Positions 7,515-17,288 of a stretch of DNA of 64,000 bases are shown here, one piece after another. Location: NCBI GenBank assembly GCA_037446495.1, contig JBBIIL010000004.1, forward strand, positions 77,548 through 141,547. The letters run 5' to 3'. Origin of the DNA: CAIXZV01 sp037446495. Its GTDB lineage: Bacteria; Chloroflexota; Limnocylindria; Limnocylindrales; CSP1-4. The position numbers and the translations under genes are program-made. The notes below the pieces were generated by a model. It did no database searches. It worked only from the letters and a program-made list of their open reading frames with translations, and was not told the origin of the DNA. Position 1 is the first letter of the stretch. The number at the start of each line of letters is the position of its first letter.

Positions 7515-9836
7515 CTACCTTCGGCTTGCGCGGCCCTTGCCCCGCATGAACAGCAGGCGGACCAGGGAGACCCGCAAGCGCCGCATCGCCGCCGCCACCG
7601 CGTGCTCCCGCTCGGGCGTGAGCTCGACCCGGGCGTAGGTCGCCTCGACCTTCGCGTCGGCGATCACGGTGATGTCGGGCCTCGCCATGGGGACGAGGTC
7701 GGCCAGCGAGGACGCGTACTCGTAGACGGTCTGGGTGGGCCGGGGCGCGAACCCGAACCGGGACGCGGTCGTTGACACCGCCGTCCAGGCGGTGTCCGCG
7801 CTCACCTCGCCCCGAGGCCCGCGGTACCAGGCCGCCACGATGAGCGCGCCCAGCGAGCCCGCCAGCAGCACCGCGATGAGCGCCGCGAGCAGGCGGTCGG
7901 TTGGCTGGGGCGCGGACGGCGGCGGCGTGCTGCCAGCCTGGCCAGCACCCGGCTCGAAGACGCGGCGCGTGGGCCGCGGCGTGCCATCTGCCGTGCCGCC
8001 GCTCGGGAGCGGGATCGAGGCCGTCGGCACCGGCGGCCCCAGCGGGATCGACTCCGGCTGGCTGACGCCGCCGCCGGTGGGATCGAACGAGACCCAGCCA
8101 TAGCCCGGGAAGAAGACCTCGACCCAGGCGTGGGCCTGCTTGTTGCGGATCGTCTCCTGCCCGTTCACGATCTTGGACGACAGGAAGCCTTGGACCAGGC
8201 GCGTGGGGATCGGGTTCGAGGGGTTGGCCGCACGCAGCAGCACGGCCATGGTCGTCGCGTAGTGGAGGCAGTAGCCCTTCCGGTACTGGGCGAAGCACTC
8301 GACCGTGTTGCTGTCACCGCAGTTGATGCCGGTCACATCGGTCGTGTACTGGAAGTAGTCAGTCTGGAAGAATTGCTCCATGGTGGTTGCGAGGGCATAG
8401 GGGTTCGTGCTGCCGGCCTGCGCGATGACCTTGGCGAGGAGCGCCTTCGCGTATGGCCCGAGCGTATTGGGCGGCAGCTGCGTGTACTCGTCGGTCACGT
8501 CCCCCGGGTACTGGGTCGAGGCGTTGAGCAGCTTGTTCCCGGTGATGCCGTTCTCGCCGTCCAGACGCGGCACCAGCGCGGTCACGGTGTACGGCCTGTC
8601 CGGCGCGACGGTGTCGCTGACGAACCAGCCCTGAACCCCACGAAGCTGCAGCGTTGAGGACTCGTTCACGCTCGCAGCCAGGCCAGGCGACAGCAGCACC
8701 GAGTCGTGGAATCCCATCGGGTCAACGGTCACCGTGACCTGGGCCTCGAGGGCGGGCGATGGCACCTCCGGCGAGCCCGCGAGCAGCGCTGTGCCGGGCG
8801 GGACATCGGTCGAGCGCGAATCGCCCTGGACGAAGCCTCCGGGAGTGAAGGTGTCGTAGGTGGCGGCACGGAACTTGAGGTTCGCGGCTTCGGCCGGGAC
8901 CGACGCGGTGAACGCAACGCCGTCGTCGCTGAACCACTGACTGCTGATCTGGGCGGTGTTGCCGAAGGAGACTCCGGCGACGCCACGGATCTCACCGCCC
9001 GCGGGCAGCAGCCGGCCGATCTGCTTGCCGAGCTGCACAAGCTGGCTGTTGAGCCCGGACCAGGCTCCGGCCAGCGGGCTGGACGCCGCGCGCTGCGTGA
9101 GGATCAGCGCGACGAACGTGGCGGCGACGATGAAGATCGTCCCCCCGCGCAGGTAGATCAACGAGAGCGACCCCGGGTCGCCGATCCGCCGACGCGTCCA
9201 GGCGCTGCGCTCGCCGAAGGCGTGCATCTGGATAAGCAGGAACAGCGACAGGGCCGCGTAGAGCACCAGCCATCCCAGCTGGTCGCGTCGCGTGAGGGCC
9301 ATGTTCGCGAGCAGGACGAGGCCGACCACCACGACGGCCGACAGCGGGCGGCGATGGCCGAAGACGGCGTACGAGCCGAACTGCATCGTCCCCCAGACCA
9401 GGCCCCCCAGCACGAGGACGTAATGGGCCTCCTGGGTGGTGAACTGGAAACCGCGGACCGTGAGGTCGAGGTACGCCTCGAGCGTGTGGAACGCGGTGAA
9501 CTGGAACGCCTGAACGGGATCGATGCCGGGATCCACTGCCCAACCCGCGATGACGGGCAGCAGCAGGCCCGCCAGCAGCGCGCCCACCACATGCGTGGTC
9601 CACCGACCCCAGCCCAGCTTCGGCCCTGCGAAGCCCACCAGCGCGCCGCCGACCGCGCACCAGGCGAGGCAGTGGGTGAGCGCGCCCCTGCCGTTGACCC
9701 ACGCAGGCTCGTCGATCGCGGTGGCCACCACCAGCCCGACCAACAGGACGAGCGCGAGAACCGACCAGCCCTCCTCGGGCGCCCAGCGTCGTTCCCGCGT
9801 CTCGCGCCGGTCCCGCGCCGCGGTCGTCGTCGTCAT
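7515..9836 (-). CDS. Membrane transglutaminase-like protein, TgpA type
   Basis: 773 residues. The N-terminal third is polytopic: about seven hydrophobic segments within residues 25-260 (DUF3488/TgpA-type). An extracytoplasmic region follows with a transglutaminase-like cysteine-protease core: catalytic C523 in RKGYCLHYATTMAVLL and the His in AHAWVEVFFPGYGWVSFDP. One further membrane helix near 655 precedes a cytosolic DUF4129-like tail. It is the last gene of a MoxR-DUF58-transglutaminase operon, with its ATG overlapping the DUF58 stop by 4 nt. The substrate is unknown, probably an envelope protein or peptide. Confidence 0.88.
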   Translation of the reverse strand: MTTTTAARDRRETRERRWAPEEGWSVLALVLLVGLVVATAIDEPAWVNGRGALTHCLAWCAVGGALVGFAGPKLGWGRWTTHVVGALLAGLLLPVIAGWAVDPGIDPVQAFQFTAFHTLEAYLDLTVRGFQFTTQEAHYVLVLGGLVWGTMQFGSYAVFGHRRPLSAVVVVGLVLLANMALTRRDQLGWLVLYAALSLFLLIQMHAFGERSAWTRRRIGDPGSLSLIYLRGGTIFIVAATFVALILTQRAASSPLAGAWSGLNSQLVQLGKQIGRLLPAGGEIRGVAGVSFGNTAQISSQWFSDDGVAFTASVPAEAANLKFRAATYDTFTPGGFVQGDSRSTDVPPGTALLAGSPEVPSPALEAQVTVTVDPMGFHDSVLLSPGLAASVNESSTLQLRGVQGWFVSDTVAPDRPYTVTALVPRLDGENGITGNKLLNASTQYPGDVTDEYTQLPPNTLGPYAKALLAKVIAQAGSTNPYALATTMEQFFQTDYFQYTTDVTGINCGDSNTVECFAQYRKGYCLHYATTMAVLLRAANPSNPIPTRLVQGFLSSKIVNGQETIRNKQAHAWVEVFFPGYGWVSFDPTGGGVSQPESIPLGPPVPTASIPLPSGGTADGTPRPTRRVFEPGAGQAGSTPPPSAPQPTDRLLAALIAVLLAGSLGALIVAAWYRGPRGEVSADTAWTAVSTTASRFGFAPRPTQTVYEYASSLADLVPMARPDITVIADAKVEATYARVELTPEREHAVAAAMRRLRVSLVRLLFMRGKGRASRR

Positions 9837-11047
9837 CGCGCCAGCACCTCCCCAAGGGGGCTGCCCGGGCCCACGGTATAGGTCGGCAGCTGGTACTCGG
9901 CCAGTGCATGGCGGAGGGCTCGGGAGCGCTGGCGGACGGCCCGGGCCTCCTCGGGCTCCGGCGGCGGATCGAACAGTGCCTGGTCGAGCGCCACCACCAC
10001 CACGCCGACGCCGCGGGACCGGAGTGCGGCCAGCGGGCGGATGAAGGCGGGGTCCTGCGCGGCGGTCACCACGACCGCGGTCATCCCGCGGCGCAGCCGA
10101 CCGATGCCCGTGACCAGCACCTCGTCGAGGGGAGTGCTGCCGTCAGCCTCGACCGCGGCGAGCAGCTGGAGGACCTTGAGCCGCTGGCGCGCCCCGCGGT
10201 CGGCAGGGATGACGGTGGTGTGATGGCCGCTCACGGTGAGCCCGACGGCGCGATTCTCGTCGATCGCCTTGTCTGCGATCGACGCGACGACATGGACCGC
10301 GACCTCGGTCGTGGAGTCGTCGCCCTCGCCCGCCTCGACCTCCGCGTCGAGGTCGAGGTAGATCCACACGTCGGTGGTCTGCTCGAGCTCGAACTCCTTG
10401 ACGTAGATCTCGCCCGAACGCGCCGTGGTGCGCCAGTGAATGCGGTTCATCGAATCGCCGGGCGCGTACGGGCGGACGGTGGTGGCCAGCGGAGTCGTCT
10501 GAAGCGTGCGCTCAGGTGAGGCATGGGCGCCCTCGATGCTCGCCGGCGGCAGGCGCCAGAACGGCAGCGGGTCGATGCGCGGGTAGACGACGAGCGTGAT
10601 TCCGTGCCCGACACCAGCGGACGCCTCGAAGAACCCGAACGGGTCGCCCGTGCGCACCTGGAGCGGGTCGATGCGGAAATGGCCGCGCTGGTGGAGCGGG
10701 GTCCGGACCATCCAGGAGCGCTCGCTGTGGCTCCCCAGCGACAGGGCCCGGCCGGGCAGCCCGGACGGGAGCGAGGTGGGATTGTGCACCTCGAGCCACG
10801 GCTTCGGCAGCCGCCCCGTGTTGCGGACGGTGTACGTGATGCGCAGACGGTCGCCGACGTGGCCCGTCAGCTGGCTGACCGCGTACCCGGCCTCGAGGTC
10901 GGCGAGGCCCATGCGCGTGACGACGTAGCTGCCACCGCCCACGAGCAGGCCGAGGTACACGAGGAAGAACAGGAACGCGTACCCCGTGGAGAACGCCGCA
11001 ACCGTGACGACGATGGCGAGGCCCAGCAGCTGCAGTCGGCGGATCAC
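9833..11047 (-). CDS. DUF58-domain membrane protein
   Basis: 404 residues. Two hydrophobic segments occupy residues 5-45. After a beta-rich region, the DUF58 signature appears: VRPYAPGDSMNRIHWRTTAR, followed by a vWA-like part (DVWIYLDLDAEVEAGEGDD) with a nucleotide-free Rossmann-like fold. DUF58 proteins are the standard partners of MoxR AAA+ ATPases and are thought to be acted on by them. Start and stop are coupled to the transglutaminase (4-nt overlap); the MoxR stop lies 25 nt upstream. Confidence 0.88.
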   Translation of the reverse strand: MIRRLQLLGLAIVVTVAAFSTGYAFLFFLVYLGLLVGGGSYVVTRMGLADLEAGYAVSQLTGHVGDRLRITYTVRNTGRLPKPWLEVHNPTSLPSGLPGRALSLGSHSERSWMVRTPLHQRGHFRIDPLQVRTGDPFGFFEASAGVGHGITLVVYPRIDPLPFWRLPPASIEGAHASPERTLQTTPLATTVRPYAPGDSMNRIHWRTTARSGEIYVKEFELEQTTDVWIYLDLDAEVEAGEGDDSTTEVAVHVVASIADKAIDENRAVGLTVSGHHTTVIPADRGARQRLKVLQLLAAVEADGSTPLDEVLVTGIGRLRRGMTAVVVTAAQDPAFIRPLAALRSRGVGVVVVALDQALFDPPPEPEEARAVRQRSRALRHALAEYQLPTYTVGPGSPLGEVLAR

Positions 11048-11072
11048 GGTCGTGTGCCGTCCCGGGGGCGCG

Positions 11073-12059
<987 letters not shown>

Positions 12060-12253
12060 CGGTCTCCCGTCGTGGTTGCGGCGGTGCCGCCGCAGTCTCC
12101 CCGGGCCGGAATCCGGCCCTTACCCTCCCGAGACGCCGCCCCACGGGACCGGGATGCGACGCCATGCCGTTCCGCGGAGTGTACGGCCCACGGCGGAAAC
12201 CGGTTCTCGGGGCGCTGGCATCGCGCCGTGGGTCGCGGCTCGTCCTGATCGCC

Positions 12254-12484
12254 TCAACCCCGCAGCAGCGTCAGCGCTCCCACCCAGAGCACCATGAGGC
12301 ACCCGATGGCGCCCATGACGCCAAGGAACAGCTCGCCGCCGACGAACGAGAACACCCCCACGACCGCGAACAGCGTCGCCATCACGAGCGCGATGAACGC
12401 GAGGCCGATCCGCTCGATGAGCGGGCGAGGGCGGCGATCCACCGGGCGGTCGGGGTCCTCGGGGGCGGCGGGACGCGGGTACAC
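12254..12484 (-). CDS. Small two-helix membrane protein
   Basis: 76 residues, GTG start. A Pro/Arg-rich cytosolic head (PEDPDRPVDRRPRPLIER) is followed by two hydrophobic helices (LAFIALVMATLFAVVGVFSF and LGVMGAIGCLMVLWVGALTL). No family is recognised. The start is set by a TAGGCT -10 box exactly 6 nt upstream of the GTG, giving a leaderless transcript separate from the penicillin-binding protein gene that ends 23 nt before it. Confidence 0.6.
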   Translation of the reverse strand: MYPRPAAPEDPDRPVDRRPRPLIERIGLAFIALVMATLFAVVGVFSFVGGELFLGVMGAIGCLMVLWVGALTLLRG

Positions 12485-12496
12485 GGCGCCAGCCTA
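12485..12496 (-). promoter_or_regulatory. Leaderless -10 element TAGGCT-N6-GTG
   Basis: TAGGCT (12491-12496, minus strand) lies exactly 6 nt before the GTG of the small membrane protein. The same arrangement occurs ahead of cinA and of the gene starting at 49704. Confidence 0.5.
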
Positions 12497-12507
12497 CCCC
12501 GCCGCGC

Positions 12508-14169
12508 CTACGGCGTCCCGTACAGGGCGAAGTACTTGGCCATGAGGCTGCCGGCCAGCGGAGCCGCCCGCTCCCCTCCTCGGCCGCCCTGCTCCACGAT
12601 GACCGCGATCGCGACCTTCGGGTGGTCCACGGGGGCGAAGCCGATGAACCACGAGTTCGGCTCGCCGCTCCCGCCCAGCTGCGCCGTGCCGGACTTGCCC
12701 GCCGTGGCGACGCCGGGGACTGCGGCGCCGGTCGTGAACAGCTTGCCGAGGTCGCCCTCGACCGCCTGCTGCATCGCGGCCTTGATCGCCGCCGCGTCCT
12801 CGGACGACATCACGCGTCGCCACGTCTCGGGACCGATCGTCCGCGCTCCGGGCGAGTTCCCGGTCAGCGCGGTCACGAGGTGGGGCTTCATCAGCCAGCC
12901 ATCGTTCGCCACCGTGGACGCGACCAACGCCATCTGGAGCGGCGTCACCACGTCCTCGCCCTGGCCAAAGGCCGCGGACGCCAGCTCGGCGTCGTCGGCG
13001 AAGCCACCGGGCGCGCTGCCCGTGCCGTTGGTCAGGCGACTGGGCGAGGTGGGCAGGTCGAACGGGAGCGATGCGCCGAAGCCCAGCTTGGCCGCCTCAG
13101 CGACGAAGCGGTCGCCGCCGATCTGGAGCCCGGTCAGCGCATACCAAATGTTGCAGCTGACCTCGGTCGCCGACGCGAGGTTGAGCGCCGTGCCGTCCGT
13201 CTGCGGATGGTGTCCGTCCTTGATCCGGAACCCGTCCACGAGCAGGCCGGTCTTCTCGGCAGCGGGCTGCTGGGGGTACGTGGTCGCCGCAGTGATCGCC
13301 CCGGAGTCGAGGCCGGCGATCGCGGTCACGATCTTGAGGACCGAGCCGGGCACATACTGGCCCAGGGTCGCGCGCGGCAGGAGCGGCAGGTTCTTGTCCG
13401 CCTGGAGCGCAGCCATCGTGGCGGCGGCCGTGGCGGGGTCCGCGATCGCCGACGCATTGTACGTGGGCGTGGAGGCCATCGCGAGCACCTCGCCCGTGGT
13501 CGGGTCCATCATCACCACCGCACCCCGGTCGGAGCCCAGGCCCGCCACGGCAGCGCGCTGGAGCCTGACGTCGAGCGCCAGCTCGAGCCCGAGCACTTGG
13601 TTCGAGTTCGGGAAGAGCTTCCCGGCCAGTCCCGCCACCGGGTCGCCGGTGGTCAGCCCAAGGAGCTGCGCGTTATAGGCGCGCTCCAGGCCGGCGGTGC
13701 CGAACTGCCGCGACGCGTACCCCACCACGCTGCTGAAGCTGGTGTCACGGTACTGGCGCTGCGCCTCCCCGTTCTGGTCCCGGACGCTGCGTGCGAGCCA
13801 GGACCCGTTGCGGTCCACGATCGGCCCGCGCAGGGTCCGGCGGGACGCCGCGATGAGCGACGGGTTGTCGGCCCGGCTCGAGAGGCGCGGGGCATCGACG
13901 ACCTGCCAGTACCCGGCCCCAGCGGCGAGGACCGCGAACGCGACCACGAGCGCGAGGCCGGTCCGCACGACATTCGTGCCGATCGGCCTGACAGCCCGGA
14001 CCTGCGGCGGGGAAGCGGACGCGGCTCCGGCGTGGGCGCCATGGCCGGGTGCTGCCGGACGCGCGCCATCGGCCTGAGCTGCGGCCGCACGGTCGGGAGC
14101 GGCCCCCCAAACGTCGGCCTCAGCGGCCTCGTCCGCGGCCTGGCGTGGGTGGAGCGGCTCGTCCGTCAT
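12508..14169 (-). CDS. Penicillin-binding protein (transpeptidase), PbpA/FtsI type
   Basis: A 553-residue class B PBP: cytosolic Ala-rich tail, one membrane helix at 71-88, dimerisation domain, then the transpeptidase. Active-site motifs are S276-VLK (PGSVLKIVTA), S338-C-N and K492-SG (GKSGTAQLG); all three are intact. It cross-links peptidoglycan on the outer face of the membrane. Its ATG overlaps the FtsW/RodA stop by 4 nt, so the glycosyltransferase and transpeptidase are made together, as in the actinobacterial rodA-pbpA pair. Confidence 0.93.
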   Translation of the reverse strand: MTDEPLHPRQAADEAAEADVWGAAPDRAAAAQADGARPAAPGHGAHAGAASASPPQVRAVRPIGTNVVRTGLALVVAFAVLAAGAGYWQVVDAPRLSSRADNPSLIAASRRTLRGPIVDRNGSWLARSVRDQNGEAQRQYRDTSFSSVVGYASRQFGTAGLERAYNAQLLGLTTGDPVAGLAGKLFPNSNQVLGLELALDVRLQRAAVAGLGSDRGAVVMMDPTTGEVLAMASTPTYNASAIADPATAAATMAALQADKNLPLLPRATLGQYVPGSVLKIVTAIAGLDSGAITAATTYPQQPAAEKTGLLVDGFRIKDGHHPQTDGTALNLASATEVSCNIWYALTGLQIGGDRFVAEAAKLGFGASLPFDLPTSPSRLTNGTGSAPGGFADDAELASAAFGQGEDVVTPLQMALVASTVANDGWLMKPHLVTALTGNSPGARTIGPETWRRVMSSEDAAAIKAAMQQAVEGDLGKLFTTGAAVPGVATAGKSGTAQLGGSGEPNSWFIGFAPVDHPKVAIAVIVEQGGRGGERAAPLAGSLMAKYFALYGTP

Positions 14170-15623
14170 CGCGCCCGCTCGCGGTGGAACCCGGCCCAGC
14201 GTCGGCTGCGAGGTGGGGGCGGCGGCACAACGCCCCGGTCCGACAGGGCGAGCAGCAGCCCCACGGCGATCGCGTTGGCCAGCAGCGATGAGCCGCCATA
14301 CGAGATGAACGGCAGCGTGATCCCGGTCAGCGGGATGAGCTTGAGGTTCCCCGCCGCGATGATGAACGCCTGGATCCCGATGACGAGGCTCAGGCCCGCC
14401 GCCAGCAGCGCCCTGAACTCGTCGTGCGCCGCGGCGGCGATCCGCAGGCCGCGCTCCACGATCACCAGGTAGAGCCCGAAGATGGCGAGCAGCCCAACGA
14501 GGCCCAGCTCCTCACCGAGCGCCGCGAGCGGGTAGTCGGTGTGGACGGCCGGCACAGGCAGGTTCCCGCCGATCGTCGGGAGGCCTGCGCCCAGGCCCAC
14601 GCCGAGCAGCCCACCGCGCGCGAATGCGTACAGGGCCTGGACAGTCTGGAAGCCGGAGTTCAACGGGTCGCGGAACGGGTTCAGCCAGTTGTCCACGCGC
14701 TGCTGGACGTGGCCGAAGAGGTGGTACAGGACGAACGACCCAGCCACGAACAGCACGAGGCCCCACAGAACGTACGACACGCGTCCGGTGGCGACGAACA
14801 GGAGCGCGAGGAACACCGCGAAGAACAGGAGGGCTGCGCCGAGGTCGCGCTGCACCACGACGATGCCGAGGGCGATGGCCCACATCGCGACCATCGGGGC
14901 GAGGTACGGGACCGGCGGCAGGCGCAACGGTCCGACCTTCGTGCTCTCCACGGCGAGCAGTGAGCGGTTCTCGGACAGGTAGGCGGCAAGGAACACCACC
15001 AGGATCACCTTGAGCAACTCGGACGGCTGACCGCTGACGGGGCCGATGGACAGCGTAAGCCTGGCGCCGTTGACATCGGAGCCGAACACGAATGTCATCG
15101 CCAGGAGCGCGATCCCGGCCGCAGCCCAGGTGTATTTGTAGGCGCGGAGCCAGCGGTCGGAGCGAACGAACAGGGCGAGGCCGGTCATCACCGCCAGCGA
15201 GATGAGCAACCACAGCAGCTGGAGCTGGCCCAGCTTGAGGTCGAGGGAGCCGATCGACTGCGTCACGAGGCCCTGCGGCAGGCGCTGCATGAGCAGCAGG
15301 CCGATACCGCCCAGCATCCCGACGGCCGGAAGCAGGATCTGGTCGGTCCGGCGCCCCGCGAGCACGAACACGAGGTGGATCAGAAGCAGCACGGCGATAT
15401 AGACGCCAAGCCCGCGTGGGTCGGGCGGGGCGAACCCGAACGAGGCGAGCTTCTCGCCCGTCGCCTGGGCCCTGAGCCAGCGCTCCGTCGCGCCGAGCGA
15501 TGCGCCGCCGACGATGAGCGCCAGCGCGACGATCGCCAGCAGCCCGAGCTCCACGCGTCGGGTGCGCGGGCGGACCCGCGGGAGGCGGCGCTCGGCCGCC
15601 CGCGCCTGAGCGAGGACGCTCAC
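14166..15623 (-). CDS. SEDS peptidoglycan glycosyltransferase, FtsW/RodA
   Basis: A 485-residue polytopic protein with about ten hydrophobic segments. The SEDS signature is visible in QPSELLKVILVVFLAAYLSE, VVQRDLGAALLFFAVFLALL (catalytic Asp) and LPFISYGGSSLLANAIAVG. I take the GTG at 15623, which overlaps the FhaB stop (GTGA); upstream the same frame is a shadow of the FHA gene. It polymerises lipid II with the cognate PBP encoded immediately downstream. Whether it serves division (FtsW) or elongation (RodA) cannot be told from sequence alone. Confidence 0.92.
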   Translation of the reverse strand: MSVLAQARAAERRLPRVRPRTRRVELGLLAIVALALIVGGASLGATERWLRAQATGEKLASFGFAPPDPRGLGVYIAVLLLIHLVFVLAGRRTDQILLPAVGMLGGIGLLLMQRLPQGLVTQSIGSLDLKLGQLQLLWLLISLAVMTGLALFVRSDRWLRAYKYTWAAAGIALLAMTFVFGSDVNGARLTLSIGPVSGQPSELLKVILVVFLAAYLSENRSLLAVESTKVGPLRLPPVPYLAPMVAMWAIALGIVVVQRDLGAALLFFAVFLALLFVATGRVSYVLWGLVLFVAGSFVLYHLFGHVQQRVDNWLNPFRDPLNSGFQTVQALYAFARGGLLGVGLGAGLPTIGGNLPVPAVHTDYPLAALGEELGLVGLLAIFGLYLVIVERGLRIAAAAHDEFRALLAAGLSLVIGIQAFIIAAGNLKLIPLTGITLPFISYGGSSLLANAIAVGLLLALSDRGVVPPPPPRSRRWAGFHRERAR

Positions 15624-16054
15624 GAGTGGCCCCGGTCGAGGCGGAAGCGCACCTCGCCGATCTGGATCTGGTCGCCGAAGCCCATGACCGTCGGCGTGGA
15701 CACCTGCAGACCGTTGACGAACGTCCCATTCATGCTGCCGCGGTCCTCGACGTACCAGACACGGCCTCGGAACGTCAGGATGGCGTGCTCGGTCGAGGCG
15801 AACGGGTCGTCCACCACCACGGTGTTGGTCAGGTCGCGGCCAAGCGTGGTGACGGCATCCAGCGGGAAGCTCGCGCCGACGGGAGGCTCGCTCCGCGGCG
15901 AGGCGAGCACCACGAGGCGACCCGGCTCGGCCGGGCCGCGGGAGGCTGCCCGAAGGTCGCGCACCAGCACGCGCGCGACGACGAACAGGAACACGTAGAG
16001 CAGGGCGAGGAAGCCCAGGCGCAGGATCCACAACGCCAGGACGAAGCCGTCCAC
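15620..16054 (-). CDS. Membrane-anchored FHA protein, FhaB-like
   Basis: 144 residues. One N-terminal membrane helix (residues about 4-30) is followed by a cytosolic FHA domain at 70-140: TLGRDLTNTVVVDDPFASTEHA contains the phosphothreonine-binding Arg, Ser and His, and VEDRGSMNGTFVNG carries the conserved Asn-Gly. In Actinobacteria the same-position gene (fhaB/fipA) links Ser/Thr phosphorylation to the division machinery. It starts 2 nt after the FhaA-like gene and overlaps the SEDS gene. Confidence 0.88.
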   Translation of the reverse strand: MDGFVLALWILRLGFLALLYVFLFVVARVLVRDLRAASRGPAEPGRLVVLASPRSEPPVGASFPLDAVTTLGRDLTNTVVVDDPFASTEHAILTFRGRVWYVEDRGSMNGTFVNGLQVSTPTVMGFGDQIQIGEVRFRLDRGHS

Positions 16055-16056
16055 AG

Positions 16057-17118
16057 TCAGCGCGGCAACTGCTCGACGACCACCACGACATCGCCGACCT
16101 GGAGGCGGTCGCCGGATCCGAGGACGATCTCGTCCACGCGGATCCCGTTGACGCGGGTGCCGTTGGTGCTGCCGAGGTCCGTGTAGACCAGGGTGCCATT
16201 GCGGTTCTGGAAGCGGCCGTGGTGGCGCGAGACTCGTGCGTCGGCAATGACGAGTCCGTTGTCGGGAGCCCGTCCCAACGTCAGGGGCTGGCCCTCCACC
16301 CGGATCTCGCGCTCGCGGCCGGCCGGCTCGGTCACGCGGAGCACTGCGCGAGTGGGTGGAGGAGCGGCGGGCCGCACCGTGTACCGGCGTTCACCGACGT
16401 TTCGCAGCCCGGACGCGTTGGCAGTCCGGGCAATCGCAGCCTCCGGGGCCGCCGGGTCCGCGGGACTGATCGGCGGCTGGGGTCGGATCGGCGGCTGCCG
16501 ATACGTCTCCGGCGCGTCAGCTGCTGACCCTGGCGAGGCGGCCTCGAACCGCAACGGGGCAGGGGCGACCAGGACGGCGAGCTCGTCCACCATGAGGACC
16601 CGGACTGGCAGGGGGGCCACTGGCTCCCGGTCAGCGGGCCATGACGCTCCGGGGTCGCCCGAGGAGGACGCCGGCTCGGGCACCGCGATGACCTGGGCGA
16701 CGACGGAGGCCACCACGACGGCCGGAGGCGGCGCGGCCGTGGCCCGCGCGATGCTCGCGTCCACCTCGACCACCCCGCGCTCGACGATCGGATCGGCCAC
16801 GACGCTCACCGTCGGGCGCGTGGAGACGTGGTACCCGTGGAGCCGCGCGAAGGCGAGGGCGCGGTCGGCGAGGCGCGCCGCCAGCGCTTCATACCCGCCG
16901 TCCTCACCTGCCAGGTCATCGAGGTCTGCCGGGTGGAGGCGCACGCGATACCGGTTTGGCACGACGGTCGAGGATCCGCGACCGGTGCGTCCGGCCTCCA
17001 TCGCCCGCTCGACTCGGCGTTCCACTTGCACCACCCGGACCCGCGACCGGAACAGCCGGGCCGAGGTGCGTTCGAACACGCGCTCGAGGAAGCGTTCGAG
17101 GTCAGAGACAGCGGCCAT
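16057..17118 (-). CDS. FhaA-like protein (DUF3662 plus FHA)
   Basis: 353 residues. The N-terminal domain (1-125) matches the FhaA DUF3662 region (LERFLERVFERTSARLFRSR, VPNRYRVRLHPADL). A Pro/Ala-rich linker follows, and a C-terminal FHA domain (LTLGRAPDNGLVIADARVSR, then YTDLGSTNGTRVNGIRVDE). FhaA couples peptidoglycan synthesis to phospho-signalling by recognising phosphorylated partners. The ATG at 17118 is chosen by homology; the open frame extends 39 codons further without coding character. First gene of the fhaA-fhaB-ftsW-pbp operon. Confidence 0.88.
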   Translation of the reverse strand: MAAVSDLERFLERVFERTSARLFRSRVRVVQVERRVERAMEAGRTGRGSSTVVPNRYRVRLHPADLDDLAGEDGGYEALAARLADRALAFARLHGYHVSTRPTVSVVADPIVERGVVEVDASIARATAAPPPAVVVASVVAQVIAVPEPASSSGDPGASWPADREPVAPLPVRVLMVDELAVLVAPAPLRFEAASPGSAADAPETYRQPPIRPQPPISPADPAAPEAAIARTANASGLRNVGERRYTVRPAAPPPTRAVLRVTEPAGREREIRVEGQPLTLGRAPDNGLVIADARVSRHHGRFQNRNGTLVYTDLGSTNGTRVNGIRVDEIVLGSGDRLQVGDVVVVVEQLPR

Positions 17119-17288
17119 CGCACACGGAACCGTACCAGAGACCACCGGGGACTCTCGCCGAAACCCAACCATCGGCGGAGCGCACCGGTACCTCGGAGAT
17201 AGGCTCGGTGGACGGGGCTGGCTATACTCTTTCACTCGCTCGGCCGATCGGGCCGACGAGCGTCCCAGCGTCGGAGCACCAGGGGCAC

